NCBI GenBank assembly: GCA_903840265.1
Contig: CAIMFH010000150.1
Coordinates: forward strand, 1-38,127
Source: an uncultured Schlesneria sp.
GTDB lineage: Bacteria; Planctomycetota; Planctomycetia; Planctomycetales; Planctomycetaceae
Direction: 5' to 3'
Length of the DNA: 38,127 bases
Shown: piece by piece, positions 9,277 through 17,675 of the stretch
Layout: each line of letters opens with the position of its first letter
Position numbering within the stretch: the first letter of the stretch is position 1
The notes under the pieces: model-generated
Seen by the model: the letters and a program-made list of their open reading frames with translations, nothing else
What the model was told of the DNA's origin: nothing
The model's database searches: none
Made by a program: the position numbers and the translations under genes

Positions 9277-10896
9277 TTATCGCTTGGTCGTGAACTCAGC
9301 CGAGTTCAGCAAGCTCCACAGCAGATCCTCGAACGCCTCGGGGCGATTGGCGACAGACGAAACATGTTCGAGGGCAATCGTCGTTTCGGCTTCGCTTGGC
9401 TGTCGCGCGAGCACTAGTTGAAACAGTCGCTTCACTGCTTTGGTGTTGTCTTCTTCCGCCGCCAACAGCTTGGCGAGAACAGTGCTACTGGCGGGCTTGG
9501 CATCGATCTGCTTTTGCAGTTGATCGTTGTTCATCAACAACATCGCCTGACCCAATGTTCGCGAAATGTCTTCGGGACGCAAGCTGGGGTCAAATCCGAA
9601 GATTTCCGAGACCAGGTCTTTGGTACTCTTGGGCGGAGGCGGAAAGCGGATCTCTTTGGTTGGCTCAATTTTGGGAGGGGTGACGTTCGGCAACTCGATC
9701 GCCGTGACCAGGGATTGAAAGACCTCGTCGCCGCGCAGCTTTGTCGTTCGGCCCGCCGCGAATGGCTTTTCGGCCAGAGACGGATTGGAAGTCAGCCGTT
9801 GCTGATAGGCCTTCGAGTTCACGATGGTGCGAAACAGCTCTTTGGCATCGAAGCCTGATTCGACGAACGACGCGGTCAGCGGTTTATGAACTTCGCGGAG
9901 TTGTGGTTCGTTTCCAGCACCGATGTCGTCGACTGGTTCGTGGAACCCGCGGCCCATCAGTCGAGCCCACACGCGATTGACATAGGCCTTCGCGAACCAG
10001 GGATTGGTCCCATTGGCGACTACGGCGGCCAGCTCGGTTCGCCTCTCAATATCTGATTTGCCATTTTCGAGCTTCGACCCGGTCAGGAACGTCGGGACCA
10101 TCATCGTTCCCTTCTTGGTCGGATCGGCGACGTTGGGCATTTCGTATTCACCCTTGCCCTTATCCTTCACTTCAATCTCGCTGCTGTCGTTCCAGGGCAT
10201 CTTGGCCGAAGATCGCACAAAGTAGGCGGCCAGTTCATGGAACTGCTCGCGCTTCCACTCGTCAAACGGATGATCGTGACACTGAGCGCAGCCGATCTGC
10301 AGGCTGAGGAACACGCGCGCGGTTTCCGCAGCCAGGCGCGTCGTGTCGGCTCCATGAAACCCGACGAACGTGGCTTCGGGATGATCCTTCACTTTGCCCG
10401 ACGCCACCAGGATCGCTCGCACGGTCTGGTCCCACGGTGCGTTCTGGTTAATGCGATCAGCCAGCCACTGTTCGAAGATCGTGTAATCGAGGAACGTCAG
10501 TTCGGGGGGCGGAATGCGGTAGCCGATCACATCCGACCAGTAGCTGGCCCAGTTCTTGCCAAACTCGGGCGACGCCAGCAACTTCTCAACCGCGACAGAC
10601 CGCTTCGTTTCCGTAGTATCGAGCAGGAAGACAGCCAGTTCATCCGGCGTCGGCTGGCGTCCGATCAAGTCCAACGACACGCGACGCAGATATTGTTCGT
10701 CGGTCACAACGTCCGCCAGATCCGCGTCATCCAGCTTGGCAGCGTCGATGACCAGTCGATCAAGTTGCGCCGAAGTCAAAGGTGGGGGCGTCGTTACATC
10801 ATCCGCCAAGCTGATGTTCAGGGCGCAGACGCCACTGAAAAACAGGGCGGACCCGATCGTACGTAGTCCGCCACGTAGGCTGCTGAATGTCGACAT
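9277..10896 (-). CDS. DUF1549/DUF1553 domain protein (planctomycete secreted protein)
   Basis: About 539 residues from the ATG at 10896, which starts a signal peptide (MSTFSSLRGG then hydrophobic, ending near SLADD). The frame continues upstream to a TTG at 10968 without a better start. The DUF1549 part has YLRRVSLDLIGRQPTPDEL and the diagnostic GCAQCHDHPFDEWKREQFHELAAYF region (its CxxCH looks like a haem-type motif, but haem binding is unproven in the family). The DUF1553 part has PWFAKAYVNRVWARLMGRGFHEPVDD and, near the end, the LLWSLLNSAEFTTKR tail. No N-terminal cytochrome PSCyt domain is seen, so this is the short form. It is upstream of and probably co-transcribed with the DUF1501 gene. 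Confidence 0.93.
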   Translation of the reverse strand: MSTFSSLRGGLRTIGSALFFSGVCALNISLADDVTTPPPLTSAQLDRLVIDAAKLDDADLADVVTDEQYLRRVSLDLIGRQPTPDELAVFLLDTTETKRSVAVEKLLASPEFGKNWASYWSDVIGYRIPPPELTFLDYTIFEQWLADRINQNAPWDQTVRAILVASGKVKDHPEATFVGFHGADTTRLAAETARVFLSLQIGCAQCHDHPFDEWKREQFHELAAYFVRSSAKMPWNDSSEIEVKDKGKGEYEMPNVADPTKKGTMMVPTFLTGSKLENGKSDIERRTELAAVVANGTNPWFAKAYVNRVWARLMGRGFHEPVDDIGAGNEPQLREVHKPLTASFVESGFDAKELFRTIVNSKAYQQRLTSNPSLAEKPFAAGRTTKLRGDEVFQSLVTAIELPNVTPPKIEPTKEIRFPPPPKSTKDLVSEIFGFDPSLRPEDISRTLGQAMLLMNNDQLQKQIDAKPASSTVLAKLLAAEEDNTKAVKRLFQLVLARQPSEAETTIALEHVSSVANRPEAFEDLLWSLLNSAEFTTKR

Positions 10897-11291
10897 CGAG
10901 GGTGATCCCTGCAGTAGCCGCACGAAATAATGTCTCATTATGCTAAAAATGCCCGATGCGAGCGTCAATCAGAATTAAATCTGTCGGTGATGACAGGCAT
11001 AAAGTACACGGAAACAGGGGCAGACAAGATAGGATAAATAGGACCGATGCGACCAATATCGCCTGTGTCCCAAGCGTCCCATTGGTCGTATTCGTCCCAT
11101 GATTCATGGAAATAGGAAGTCCGCTGCTGGGCACTACGCTTGCTGCCGTCCCGCAAACCGATCTTGAGCAGATTCTGCCGGTCTACTAGAACTGCGTCTC
11201 CACTCCCCTTTTGAACCGATTGTTCGCTGCTGCGAATCGCCTGTCGCAATGGGATGGTCTGGTTTAATCCGGGATGGCAAGGAGGCCACCG
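10897..11291. other. divergent intergenic region
   Basis: The space separates the divergent DUF1549 and SH3-domain genes and must hold both promoters. Apart from the nonamer tandem array at 11028-11099, no gene or clear hairpin is seen. An AAGGAGG at 11279-11285 serves the rightward gene. A 213-codon minus-strand frame here overlaps the SH3 gene and is judged spurious. Confidence 0.6.
11028..11099. repeat. degenerate 9-bp tandem array, eight units
   Basis: Read on the minus strand, 72 bases divide exactly into eight nonamers: TGGGACGAA, TACGACCAA, TGGGACGCT, TGGGACACA, GGCGATATT, GGTCGCATC, GGTCCTATT, TATCCTATC. Neighbouring units share three to seven positions, and the drift along the array is directional. 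Translated, it would be a WD-x tripeptide series, but no plausible gene contains it. Confidence 0.7.
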
Positions 11292-12680
11292 ATGCGTTCC
11301 CTGATATTTGCTGTTGCATTCGTCGTGATCTGTCATCAATTCGCCCTCCAGGCGGATGATCGCAAGTATCCGTATCAGGCAATCGTGGAACTGGAAGGGG
11401 AATACGTTCGCAGCGGGCCTGGCCCCAGCTTTTACCCTACGGACAAGCTTCGCAAAGGGGATAAAGTCACCGTTCACCGTCATGACCCGGGAGGCTGGTG
11501 CATGATCAGCCCTCCAACGGGTAGCTTCAGTTGGATCAAGGCAGAGCATGTGCAGCGGTCGGGCGAAAATGGCGGCATCCTGAAAGCCAACAATGTCGTC
11601 GTCCATGTCGGCAGTTCGCTAAGTGCCGATGAATTCACGACGATTCAAGGAAACCTGTCGCGCGGAGAAGCAGTGCAGATCCTGGGCGAGAAGAACTTTA
11701 AGTTCGACGATGGCCTTCAGTTGATGTACAAGATTGCCCCCGTTCGCCGTGAGTGGCGCTGGATCCAGCGCAAGGCGATTGTGGCGGCAGATGCCATCCA
11801 ATCCGATCCGTTCCCGGGCGAGGCCGCCCCTCGGAAGAAGAATGGTCCCGTCGCCGATCAGAACAAACTCGACCCGGATGCGTTCGCTCAACCGATCTCG
11901 ACCGGCGATTCGGTGACCGGCCCCGATCGGTCAGAGTCGATGACGCAGAAGCCTCGCACGACCATTGGAAACGCGACCGGGACCACAGAGACCGGTGTGT
12001 TCGCCGACAAGTTGAGTCTGGTGGACGCTCAGTTCCGCGAGATGATCAAGCAGGAACCCGCCACGTGGGATCTGAAGGACATTCAGCAGCAGTATCTGCA
12101 ATTGGACAACGAGGCGACTCAGCCGCTGCAGAGCAAGACGATCGCTCAGCGACTGGATGCAATCACGCGCTACCAGAAGACTCAATCCGACTATCTCAGT
12201 TTCTTGAAGCTCAGCGATGCGGCTCGTCAACGAGACGCTCAACTGGCGGCGGTGCAACGTGAAGCCGAACAGTTGGCCAATGGCGGAGGTGCGCCAGTCG
12301 CAGCAGCACCCAGCGCGGGCCCAACTCCGATCGCATCACAACCGGACGCAGTCGCATCGGCCGGCGATCCATCTCGTCCACCCGTCGCTCCAACACAGCC
12401 GACACCAGCACCAGCCGCGCCAAACGCTCCCAAGTTCGCTGGAGCGGGACTGGTGGTTTCGATGTCTCAATCATTTCCAGGTGGTCCGCAGTACGCGCTG
12501 ACCGCTCCCGGTGGAAAGCTATTGTGTTATCTGGTCCCCGCTGCCGGAGTCGATCTGCGTAAAGCGGTCAATCAATCGGTTGGCGTCACGGGAGATCGCA
12601 GCTTCCGCCAGGAATGGGGTGCCGATGTGATCATCGTCCGCAGCCTGCAGCCGGTTCAGTTACGCGCGGCGGGTCGGTAG
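11292..12680 (+). CDS. secreted bacterial SH3-domain protein
   Basis: About 462 residues. The ATG at 11292 lies six bases after AAGGAGG; an in-frame ATG at 11274 precedes that site and is rejected. The signal peptide is MRSLIFAVAFVVICHQFALQ-ADD. Residues about 30-85 form a bacterial SH3 (SH3b) module: VELEGEYVRSGPGPSFYPTD, LRKGDKVTVHRHDPGGWCMI, SFSWIKAEHV. A second SH3-like stretch follows (NNVVVHVGSSLSADEF, NLSRGEAVQIL). The middle is charged and helical, probably coiled coil (about 240-340), then a Pro/Ala-rich linker. The C-terminal 75 residues form a compact domain (GAGLVVSMSQSFPGG, ADVIIVRSLQPVQLR). SH3b modules commonly bind peptidoglycan or peptides; role here unproven. It appears to be a lone gene. 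Confidence 0.82.
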   Translation: MRSLIFAVAFVVICHQFALQADDRKYPYQAIVELEGEYVRSGPGPSFYPTDKLRKGDKVTVHRHDPGGWCMISPPTGSFSWIKAEHVQRSGENGGILKANNVVVHVGSSLSADEFTTIQGNLSRGEAVQILGEKNFKFDDGLQLMYKIAPVRREWRWIQRKAIVAADAIQSDPFPGEAAPRKKNGPVADQNKLDPDAFAQPISTGDSVTGPDRSESMTQKPRTTIGNATGTTETGVFADKLSLVDAQFREMIKQEPATWDLKDIQQQYLQLDNEATQPLQSKTIAQRLDAITRYQKTQSDYLSFLKLSDAARQRDAQLAAVQREAEQLANGGGAPVAAAPSAGPTPIASQPDAVASAGDPSRPPVAPTQPTPAPAAPNAPKFAGAGLVVSMSQSFPGGPQYALTAPGGKLLCYLVPAAGVDLRKAVNQSVGVTGDRSFRQEWGADVIIVRSLQPVQLRAAGR

Positions 12681-12730
12681 GCGGGGCCGCTAATCCATCG
12701 AGATTGGGCACAGCAGGTGACAGTGCCTTT

Positions 12731-13010
12731 CTTGCCGGGCTTCAGCCGGCATCTGCGTCTGCCACCAGCTTCTAGCTGGTGGACCAAGGCTTCTTCCGCT
12801 TTCGTCTTCCAGCCGGACTTTAGCCGGCTTCTCTGATTAGTGGGCGTGCATTCATTCATTGAGACTTCTCGAGCATCGCGATGCTCTCATCATGTTCCTG
12901 GAAGAGGAAGCCGGCTAAAGCCCGGCTGGCAGAGACATCGATTTAATTGGCATTCTCACCACCAGCTAGAAGCTGGTGGCAGACGCAGATGCCGGCTGAA
13001 GCCCGGCAGG
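12731..13010. repeat. nested three-level inverted repeat (large cruciform-capable element)
   Basis: Three roughly concentric palindromes. The outer arms, 12731-12782 and 12959-13010, are reverse complements at 51 of 52 positions. The inner arms, 12809-12831 and 12907-12929, match at 22 of 23. At the centre 12871-12886 is the perfect palindrome GAGCATCGCGATGCTC. Each outer arm itself contains two short hairpins (GCCGGGCTTCAGCCGGC-like and CCACCAGCTTCTAGCTGGTGG). No open frame spans the element. It lies between two convergent genes, the SH3 gene and the VOC gene, so it may end transcription from both sides. Confidence 0.9.
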
Positions 13011-13046
13011 AAGATCAACCAAATTAGGCCGAGATGTCCCTAGATG

Positions 13047-13424
13047 CTAGATCGTTGCATCCGCTTGCCTCTTCGCAAAGACCAGCACATTCCCATCGGG
13101 ATCTCGCACACCCGTCTCGCGAGTCCCCCAGGTCTGGTCCGTGGGGGGCAACTGGATGATGGCTCCGCGCGAAGCAACTTCGTCGTGCAACAGGTCTACA
13201 TCCTCAACCCACAGAAATGCATCGGTCATCCCAGCTCGTTCCGGTTTGAAGGAGTGCAAATGCAGCGAGACGCCGTCGCGAGCGACCCCGAGATAGCAGG
13301 GGTCGGTTTTGGTCGGATCAGGTCGATACGCGAACATCTTCTGAAAGCCGAGGACCCGGCAGTAATAGTCTTCGGATCGAGTGGAGTCGGTGATCGCGAT
13401 GACCGGGACGGCACTGGTGATCAT
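13047..13424 (-). CDS. VOC family (glyoxalase/bleomycin-resistance fold) protein
   Basis: 125 residues from ATG 13424, a normal single-module pair length for this fold. It starts ITSAVPVIAITDSTRSEDYYCRVLGF, the classic first beta-alpha unit, and ends with VRDPDGNVLVFAKR, the family's DPDGN turn plus strand. The middle carries FLWVEDVDLLHDEVASRG. Members bind a metal and catalyse varied reactions or bind small ligands; the substrate cannot be told from sequence. The DPDGN-last-strand pattern and D/E content resemble the glyoxalase superfamily members usually annotated as bleomycin resistance. It is a single gene, flanked on its 3' side by the nested palindrome and upstream by repeats. Confidence 0.88.
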   Translation of the reverse strand: MITSAVPVIAITDSTRSEDYYCRVLGFQKMFAYRPDPTKTDPCYLGVARDGVSLHLHSFKPERAGMTDAFLWVEDVDLLHDEVASRGAIIQLPPTDQTWGTRETGVRDPDGNVLVFAKRQADATI

Positions 13425-13888
13425 GATGGATAACTCACTGTTAGGAAATCAGTCCGCGTGCTGACGCAGCGTGACTCACCTGAGACGGTTACGATCGAGA
13501 ACGAGAACTTCGCCAGATCACACGAAGAGAAGGAGAAGAGAGTGAGCGATGCGTAGGCAGCAGCCGCATTCGCAAGCCAGGGGATATCAACGCCAAGGCG
13601 CAAAGGCGCGAAGTCGCAAAGAAGAACGAGGAAGAATATCGGATAGCAATCCTAAGGAAACACATTCGGCGGACCTCTCTGAATTTTCCCCCTTCGCGAC
13701 TTTGCGTTGATAACCGCCACCACATCAATTTGGCTCCAACCCAAGCATCGCCCGTTCTCTTTTTCGCTTCTCTTCTTCGCCGCTTCGCGTGAAAATTGCC
13801 TTCCTCCTCAACGACACGCACGCGGCGAATCGGTCCGCGTGCTGACGCAGCGCGGCTCACTTGAATGCATCTGAGTTTAGACAACCTA
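13425..13888. other. repeat-containing intergenic region
   Basis: No gene seen. It holds a 31-bp direct repeat at 13453-13483 and 13834-13864, and an inverted pair of the CGCAAAGTCGCGAAG type (around 13585-13622 against 13692-13712). Minus-strand frames here are Arg/Ser-rich and lack motifs. Confidence 0.6.
13453..13864. repeat. pair of 31-bp direct repeats (13453-13483 and 13834-13864)
   Basis: TCCGCGTGCTGACGCAGCG is identical in both copies, and the next 12 bases match except at three positions (GACTCACCTGA against GGCTCACTTGA). They are 381 bp apart in the same orientation and bracket the gene-free stretch between the VOC gene and the amidohydrolase gene. Confidence 0.75.
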
Positions 13889-15355
13889 TTACCGGATCTT
13901 GGCCGGGGCGTGCTGGCCTTTCGGGATCAGGGAGGTGTAGGGGCGGTCCTTGGTTCTGGCCTGCCATTCAGATTTGGCGGCGGCGAGTTGATCGGGTTGT
14001 TCGAGCAGATCGAGGGCGGTGACGGCCAGGACTTGCGTGGCGTAGATCACTCCTTTTTCGCCGATCGTCGAGCCAATCGCGGCGACGTTTTGCCAACTGT
14101 GGCCGGGAGTGCCAGAGGCGAAACAGGCGGTTCTCAGGCCGCTGGTAGGAACGAACCAACTGACATCGCCGACATCTGTCGATCCCTTGGTCACTTCGGG
14201 AATCGCGGGGAGCGGATAGACCGCGTCATCAATGCCGGTGGCAAACGTCGACTTGAATTGCTCGACGAGTGGTTCCTGCAGCTTCTTGGCGAAGGCCTGT
14301 TCGTCGGCGGTGAATTTGGGGGAAGGCAATCGTTTCAGATTGTGGAAGATCAAGTCAGATAACGGAGTGTTCTGAAGGAGTTCGTGGCAATCGGTATCGA
14401 CGACGGCGGTCATCTTCGTTCGAGTCATCAGCGCGGCACCGCGAGCGATATCGGTCAGCCAGGCGAAGGAAGTTTCGACGTCTTTGTGCTCGTTGGCTCG
14501 GACGTAGTACCAGACGGTGGCGCTGGCCGGGACGACGTTGGGGGCTCCGCCACCCTGCGTGATGACATAGTGAATGCGCGAGTCTTCTTTGACGTGTTCG
14601 CGCATGAAGTTCGCGCCGACGTTCATCAGTTCGACTGCATCGAGGGCGCTGCGGCCTTGGTCGGGACTGCCCGCAGCATGAGCGGCGACTCCATGAAACG
14701 TGAACTTGGCCGAGACCATCGCTTTGGAACTGCCGCTCCAGACTTCGTTCTTCGTCGCAGGGTGCCAATGCAGGCAGGCGTCCAGATCGTTGAACTGGCC
14801 ATCGAGCAACATGTAGACCTTGCCGATCAGAGTCTCTTCGGCGGGGGTGCCGTACAGGCGCAGTGTGCCGGGAAGCTTGTGCTTTTCCATCGCGGCTTTG
14901 ACGGCGAGGGCGGCGCCGAGGGCTCCTGTTCCCAAACCGGAATGACCACAGCCATGACCCGGTTGGCCCACTTCGACGGGTTCGCGATCGGTGGAAACTT
15001 TTTGAGACAGGTCGGGCAGGGCGTCGTATTCGGCGAGGATGCCGATCACCGGTTTGCCCGAGCCATAGGTGGCGACAAAGGCACTTGGCATGTTGGCGAC
15101 ACCGGTCTGCACTTCAAATCCAGCGGCCTTGAGTTTGTCGATCAGCAGTTGTGACGACTTCATTTCTTCGAGCCCGACTTCGGCGAACTTCCAGATCTGC
15201 TGGTTCACATCCTTCAGTTCCGCCTCGCGCTGCTTCACGTCGGCGAGTGCGGTCTTTTGACTGGGTCGCCAGGGGGCGTCTTGGGCTTCGGCGGACAACG
15301 AGCAAAGCCCGCACATCAGCGCGATCAGAATACGAATAGACGATTGGAGCGTCAT
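13889..15355 (-). CDS. secreted M20 family amidohydrolase, AbgB-like
   Basis: About 488 residues from ATG 15355, which begins a signal peptide (MTLQSSIRILIALMCGLCSLSAEAQ) with a purine-rich AAGG upstream; the frame runs on to 15427. The M20 di-metal peptidase motifs are seen: EYDALPDL (about 109), PGHGCGHSGLG (134-138, metal His/Cys region), TPAEE (171-174) and LHWHPA (196-199). FTFHGVAAHAAGSPDQGRSA begins the dimerisation domain. This pattern is that of AbgB (p-aminobenzoyl-glutamate hydrolase subunit B) and related amidohydrolases. AbgB itself is cytoplasmic, whereas here a signal peptide implies export, so the substrate is likely an external N-acyl or peptide amide. No AbgA partner is present in the window. 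Confidence 0.9.
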   Translation of the reverse strand: MTLQSSIRILIALMCGLCSLSAEAQDAPWRPSQKTALADVKQREAELKDVNQQIWKFAEVGLEEMKSSQLLIDKLKAAGFEVQTGVANMPSAFVATYGSGKPVIGILAEYDALPDLSQKVSTDREPVEVGQPGHGCGHSGLGTGALGAALAVKAAMEKHKLPGTLRLYGTPAEETLIGKVYMLLDGQFNDLDACLHWHPATKNEVWSGSSKAMVSAKFTFHGVAAHAAGSPDQGRSALDAVELMNVGANFMREHVKEDSRIHYVITQGGGAPNVVPASATVWYYVRANEHKDVETSFAWLTDIARGAALMTRTKMTAVVDTDCHELLQNTPLSDLIFHNLKRLPSPKFTADEQAFAKKLQEPLVEQFKSTFATGIDDAVYPLPAIPEVTKGSTDVGDVSWFVPTSGLRTACFASGTPGHSWQNVAAIGSTIGEKGVIYATQVLAVTALDLLEQPDQLAAAKSEWQARTKDRPYTSLIPKGQHAPAKIR

Positions 15356-15620
15356 CGATGTGACCTTGATTCCGGAATGATTGTTGCGCGATGGGCCGGT
15401 AGTCGCAGATGCGCAACCGAGCAGCAAACAAATGCATCAACGAGTAGACCGTAATCGCTGCGGGTCGTCGAGGGAATGGTGCTTGTTCGCGTCCGTACGA
15501 AAGGCATTGTCCGGAAGTTCAAATTGTGATACCGAACCGAAATAGACTGCTGCAAACAGGCTGTTCGCTGTGGTCACGAAGCAGCCATTCTTGAAGACCC
15601 GGACTGAATCGGAATCACCG

Positions 15621-17126
15621 ATGACGAACTTTCGTGATTTCGTCTTGTCGATCGCCATCGCCTCAGTATTGATTGCTGGAGGTTGGTATTCGCGCTCGTA
15701 CACTCAGGGTTCTGTTGAATCCGGGGCGATGTCCGAACCCATCCTGCCTTTACCTAAGGTGAAGACCGACGATGGGTCGAATGAGTCAGAAGCGGCCTCT
15801 GATGACGTTACCAGCTTCTTTGCTGATTACTCTCGCGCCGAAAAGATCACGTGGCGTGCGCATTATGACCGTCCCAGGACGGAGTCAATGTCACCGGACA
15901 GTATGATCGAAGTCCATCAGGTTCCACTGGTCTCCCATGACAGTGTCAGCATGGTCTTGGCAAATCGCGTCCCGGTGCCGCGCCCCTTCGACCATCTGTT
16001 GCTAGTTGTCGAACGAGCAGAGTATGCTGGGCTGCAGAATGCGAAAGTCCTGGGTGCCTACCGAACTCACATGAGGTCACCCGGTGCCATCTCCGCGGCC
16101 ATTGTCGAAGCCCCAGGAACTGACGAGGTCTTTCTTGTCACGGCGATGAGAGCGAAGGAAGGCTATAAGCTTCGTATCAGTTCGATGAGCCGTGCTTCGT
16201 CGAACTTCGCTACGTGGGAGAACCTCACCGCCAATCCAGCAATCGAACGTTCTGATTCAATGACATCTGTGGCGAGCACCCAGATCGCAGTTCCACGCCT
16301 TACTCGTGAGGCGGCTCGACTCACCACCAAGGCGGTACGAGGGAAAGACGGCCTCCACCTGGATATCAGCGTGCGTGGCTCTTCGGTCGACAATGAATAC
16401 GTCTTGTGCGGGGTAAGGTATTCGATAGATAGAAATAAATGGTCATCAGTCTCACAATCGCCGCCCAATCCACCTTGGCAACTTGAACCGGCGCACTCCA
16501 GAATCTGCACTGTCCTTCCACTTCAGAAAGATTCACAAAGTGATTCTGCGACGCAACCGAGATGCCTGGCACTCGTCGAACAATTCTATGGCCATCTGCC
16601 TGCCGACAGGCCGGTGCGAGCGTTCTGGGTTGTCGAATGTTCGCCCGACTGCAATTTGAAGAATGCCGTCGCTTTGGGCGTGATTCATCCTGAACGTCCA
16701 CGTCCTTCGCCGTATTGTGAGTTCATCGCCCTGGATGCCGCTCTCGCATTTCATCCGGAACTCAACCAATACTTCGTCGTCGTCGCTGGAAACTCTTCCG
16801 ACGGGTATAAGTTCAGAGCATTTCAGTTTGATCACAAGAAGCCACTGGCCGTGCAATCCTTGGAACTCGCGACCGAAGCCAACAAATGGCCGGTGCCAAT
16901 GCTACAGATCGGCGAACTGCTGATCGGACACGGTTTTCGCTCTTTCTCACAAATTGAAAGTGCGAGTGCGAGTGCGGCGGCCGGTGAAGATGCCGGTCTC
17001 GTCGTGACGATGAAGCCTTGGAGCAACTGGGGCGAGACGAGGCAAGACATCTATCATTACGCCTTCCGTAGCCGCCAGTGGACGACAAACACACTGAAGC
17101 TCGACGGCAGAGCGGGTTCCCAATGA
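15621..17126 (+). CDS. unrecognised anchored or secreted protein
   Basis: About 501 residues from ATG 15621; the frame extends back to a GTG at 15570, but the ATG gives a normal export signal (MTNFRDFVLSIAIASVLIAGGWYSRS). No family is recognised. The sequence is all-beta in character with recurring patterns of the type VLGAYRTHMRSPGAISAAIVEAPGTDEVFLVTAMRA and later VALGVIHPERP-YCEFIALDAALAFHPELNQYFVVVAG, which suggests internal blade-like repeats of a propeller or sialidase-like fold. That is inference only. Codon use is like neighbouring genes. Divergent from the amidohydrolase gene, with 265 bases between. Confidence 0.7.
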   Translation: MTNFRDFVLSIAIASVLIAGGWYSRSYTQGSVESGAMSEPILPLPKVKTDDGSNESEAASDDVTSFFADYSRAEKITWRAHYDRPRTESMSPDSMIEVHQVPLVSHDSVSMVLANRVPVPRPFDHLLLVVERAEYAGLQNAKVLGAYRTHMRSPGAISAAIVEAPGTDEVFLVTAMRAKEGYKLRISSMSRASSNFATWENLTANPAIERSDSMTSVASTQIAVPRLTREAARLTTKAVRGKDGLHLDISVRGSSVDNEYVLCGVRYSIDRNKWSSVSQSPPNPPWQLEPAHSRICTVLPLQKDSQSDSATQPRCLALVEQFYGHLPADRPVRAFWVVECSPDCNLKNAVALGVIHPERPRPSPYCEFIALDAALAFHPELNQYFVVVAGNSSDGYKFRAFQFDHKKPLAVQSLELATEANKWPVPMLQIGELLIGHGFRSFSQIESASASAAAGEDAGLVVTMKPWSNWGETRQDIYHYAFRSRQWTTNTLKLDGRAGSQ

Positions 17127-17341
17127 CCACCACGTGTCGTGTTGCTTGGAAATGCGACGTGTGGCTGAGCGCTTTTGTCGGTCGACACCAACTACTCATA
17201 GTTCCTGGGCGCTATGGCTGATGCGTGATCGGGTGGTATATTCCATTCGTCGAAGACGACCACGAGTAGCATCGCTCCGAAAATTCGCCACCGATGTTTC
17301 CACCCCGACCAACATCATCGAAGCTCGTAAACACAGTTCCC

Positions 17342-17635
17342 GTGAATGATCGACGAAAAGGTCGATGGCTCGTGATCATCGGGTGTCTGATCATGGCGAT
17401 CACAATTGCCTGCATGACCGCAAGAAGCCCACGTCCGGTGTTGGTGCCGGCACTGGTGGCGACCGGAAGGGGAATGTGGGAACTGGTGGTGGAGGCATGG
17501 CAAATCGCCTTCCGCGTCAACGATCACCCCGGCGCGCAGATTCGACCAAGGCCAAACTATTTTGGTGAGGGCAACGGCGAGGCTGCCGATGCGAGTTGCC
17601 CAGAGAATATCTCACCATCCGCGGTGGTGCCTTGA
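17342..17635 (+). CDS. possible small single-span membrane protein
   Basis: A GTG at 17342 would give about 97 residues (in-frame ATG 17294 gives 113). It has a basic start NDRRKGRW, one hydrophobic span (LVIIGCLIMAITIACM) and a tail with WELVVEAWQIAFRV. No Shine-Dalgarno is obvious and no family is recognised. The positive-inside pattern and the fairly regular codon use favour a real gene, but the opposite strand also stays open, so the call is weak. Confidence 0.35.
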   Translation: MNDRRKGRWLVIIGCLIMAITIACMTARSPRPVLVPALVATGRGMWELVVEAWQIAFRVNDHPGAQIRPRPNYFGEGNGEAADASCPENISPSAVVP

Positions 17636-17675
17636 ATCGATGAGCCACTGCATCAACGCAACGCAATTCTCTGAA

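Noticed and set aside
9277-10896. CxxCH in the DUF1549 protein as a cytochrome c haem site
   Set aside because: The GCAQCHDHPFDEW block is a constant feature of DUF1549 itself; a haem role is not established, so it was not called a cytochrome.
10965-11606. 213-codon minus-strand frame containing a WD-x tripeptide series
   Set aside because: It overlaps the start of the SH3-domain gene antisense and is made partly of the nonamer array; no family pattern.
12731-13010. CRISPR array
   Set aside because: The repeats are inverted and nested, not direct and regularly spaced, and no cas gene is nearby.
14384-15154. 256-codon plus-strand frame
   Set aside because: Antisense shadow of the M20 amidohydrolase.
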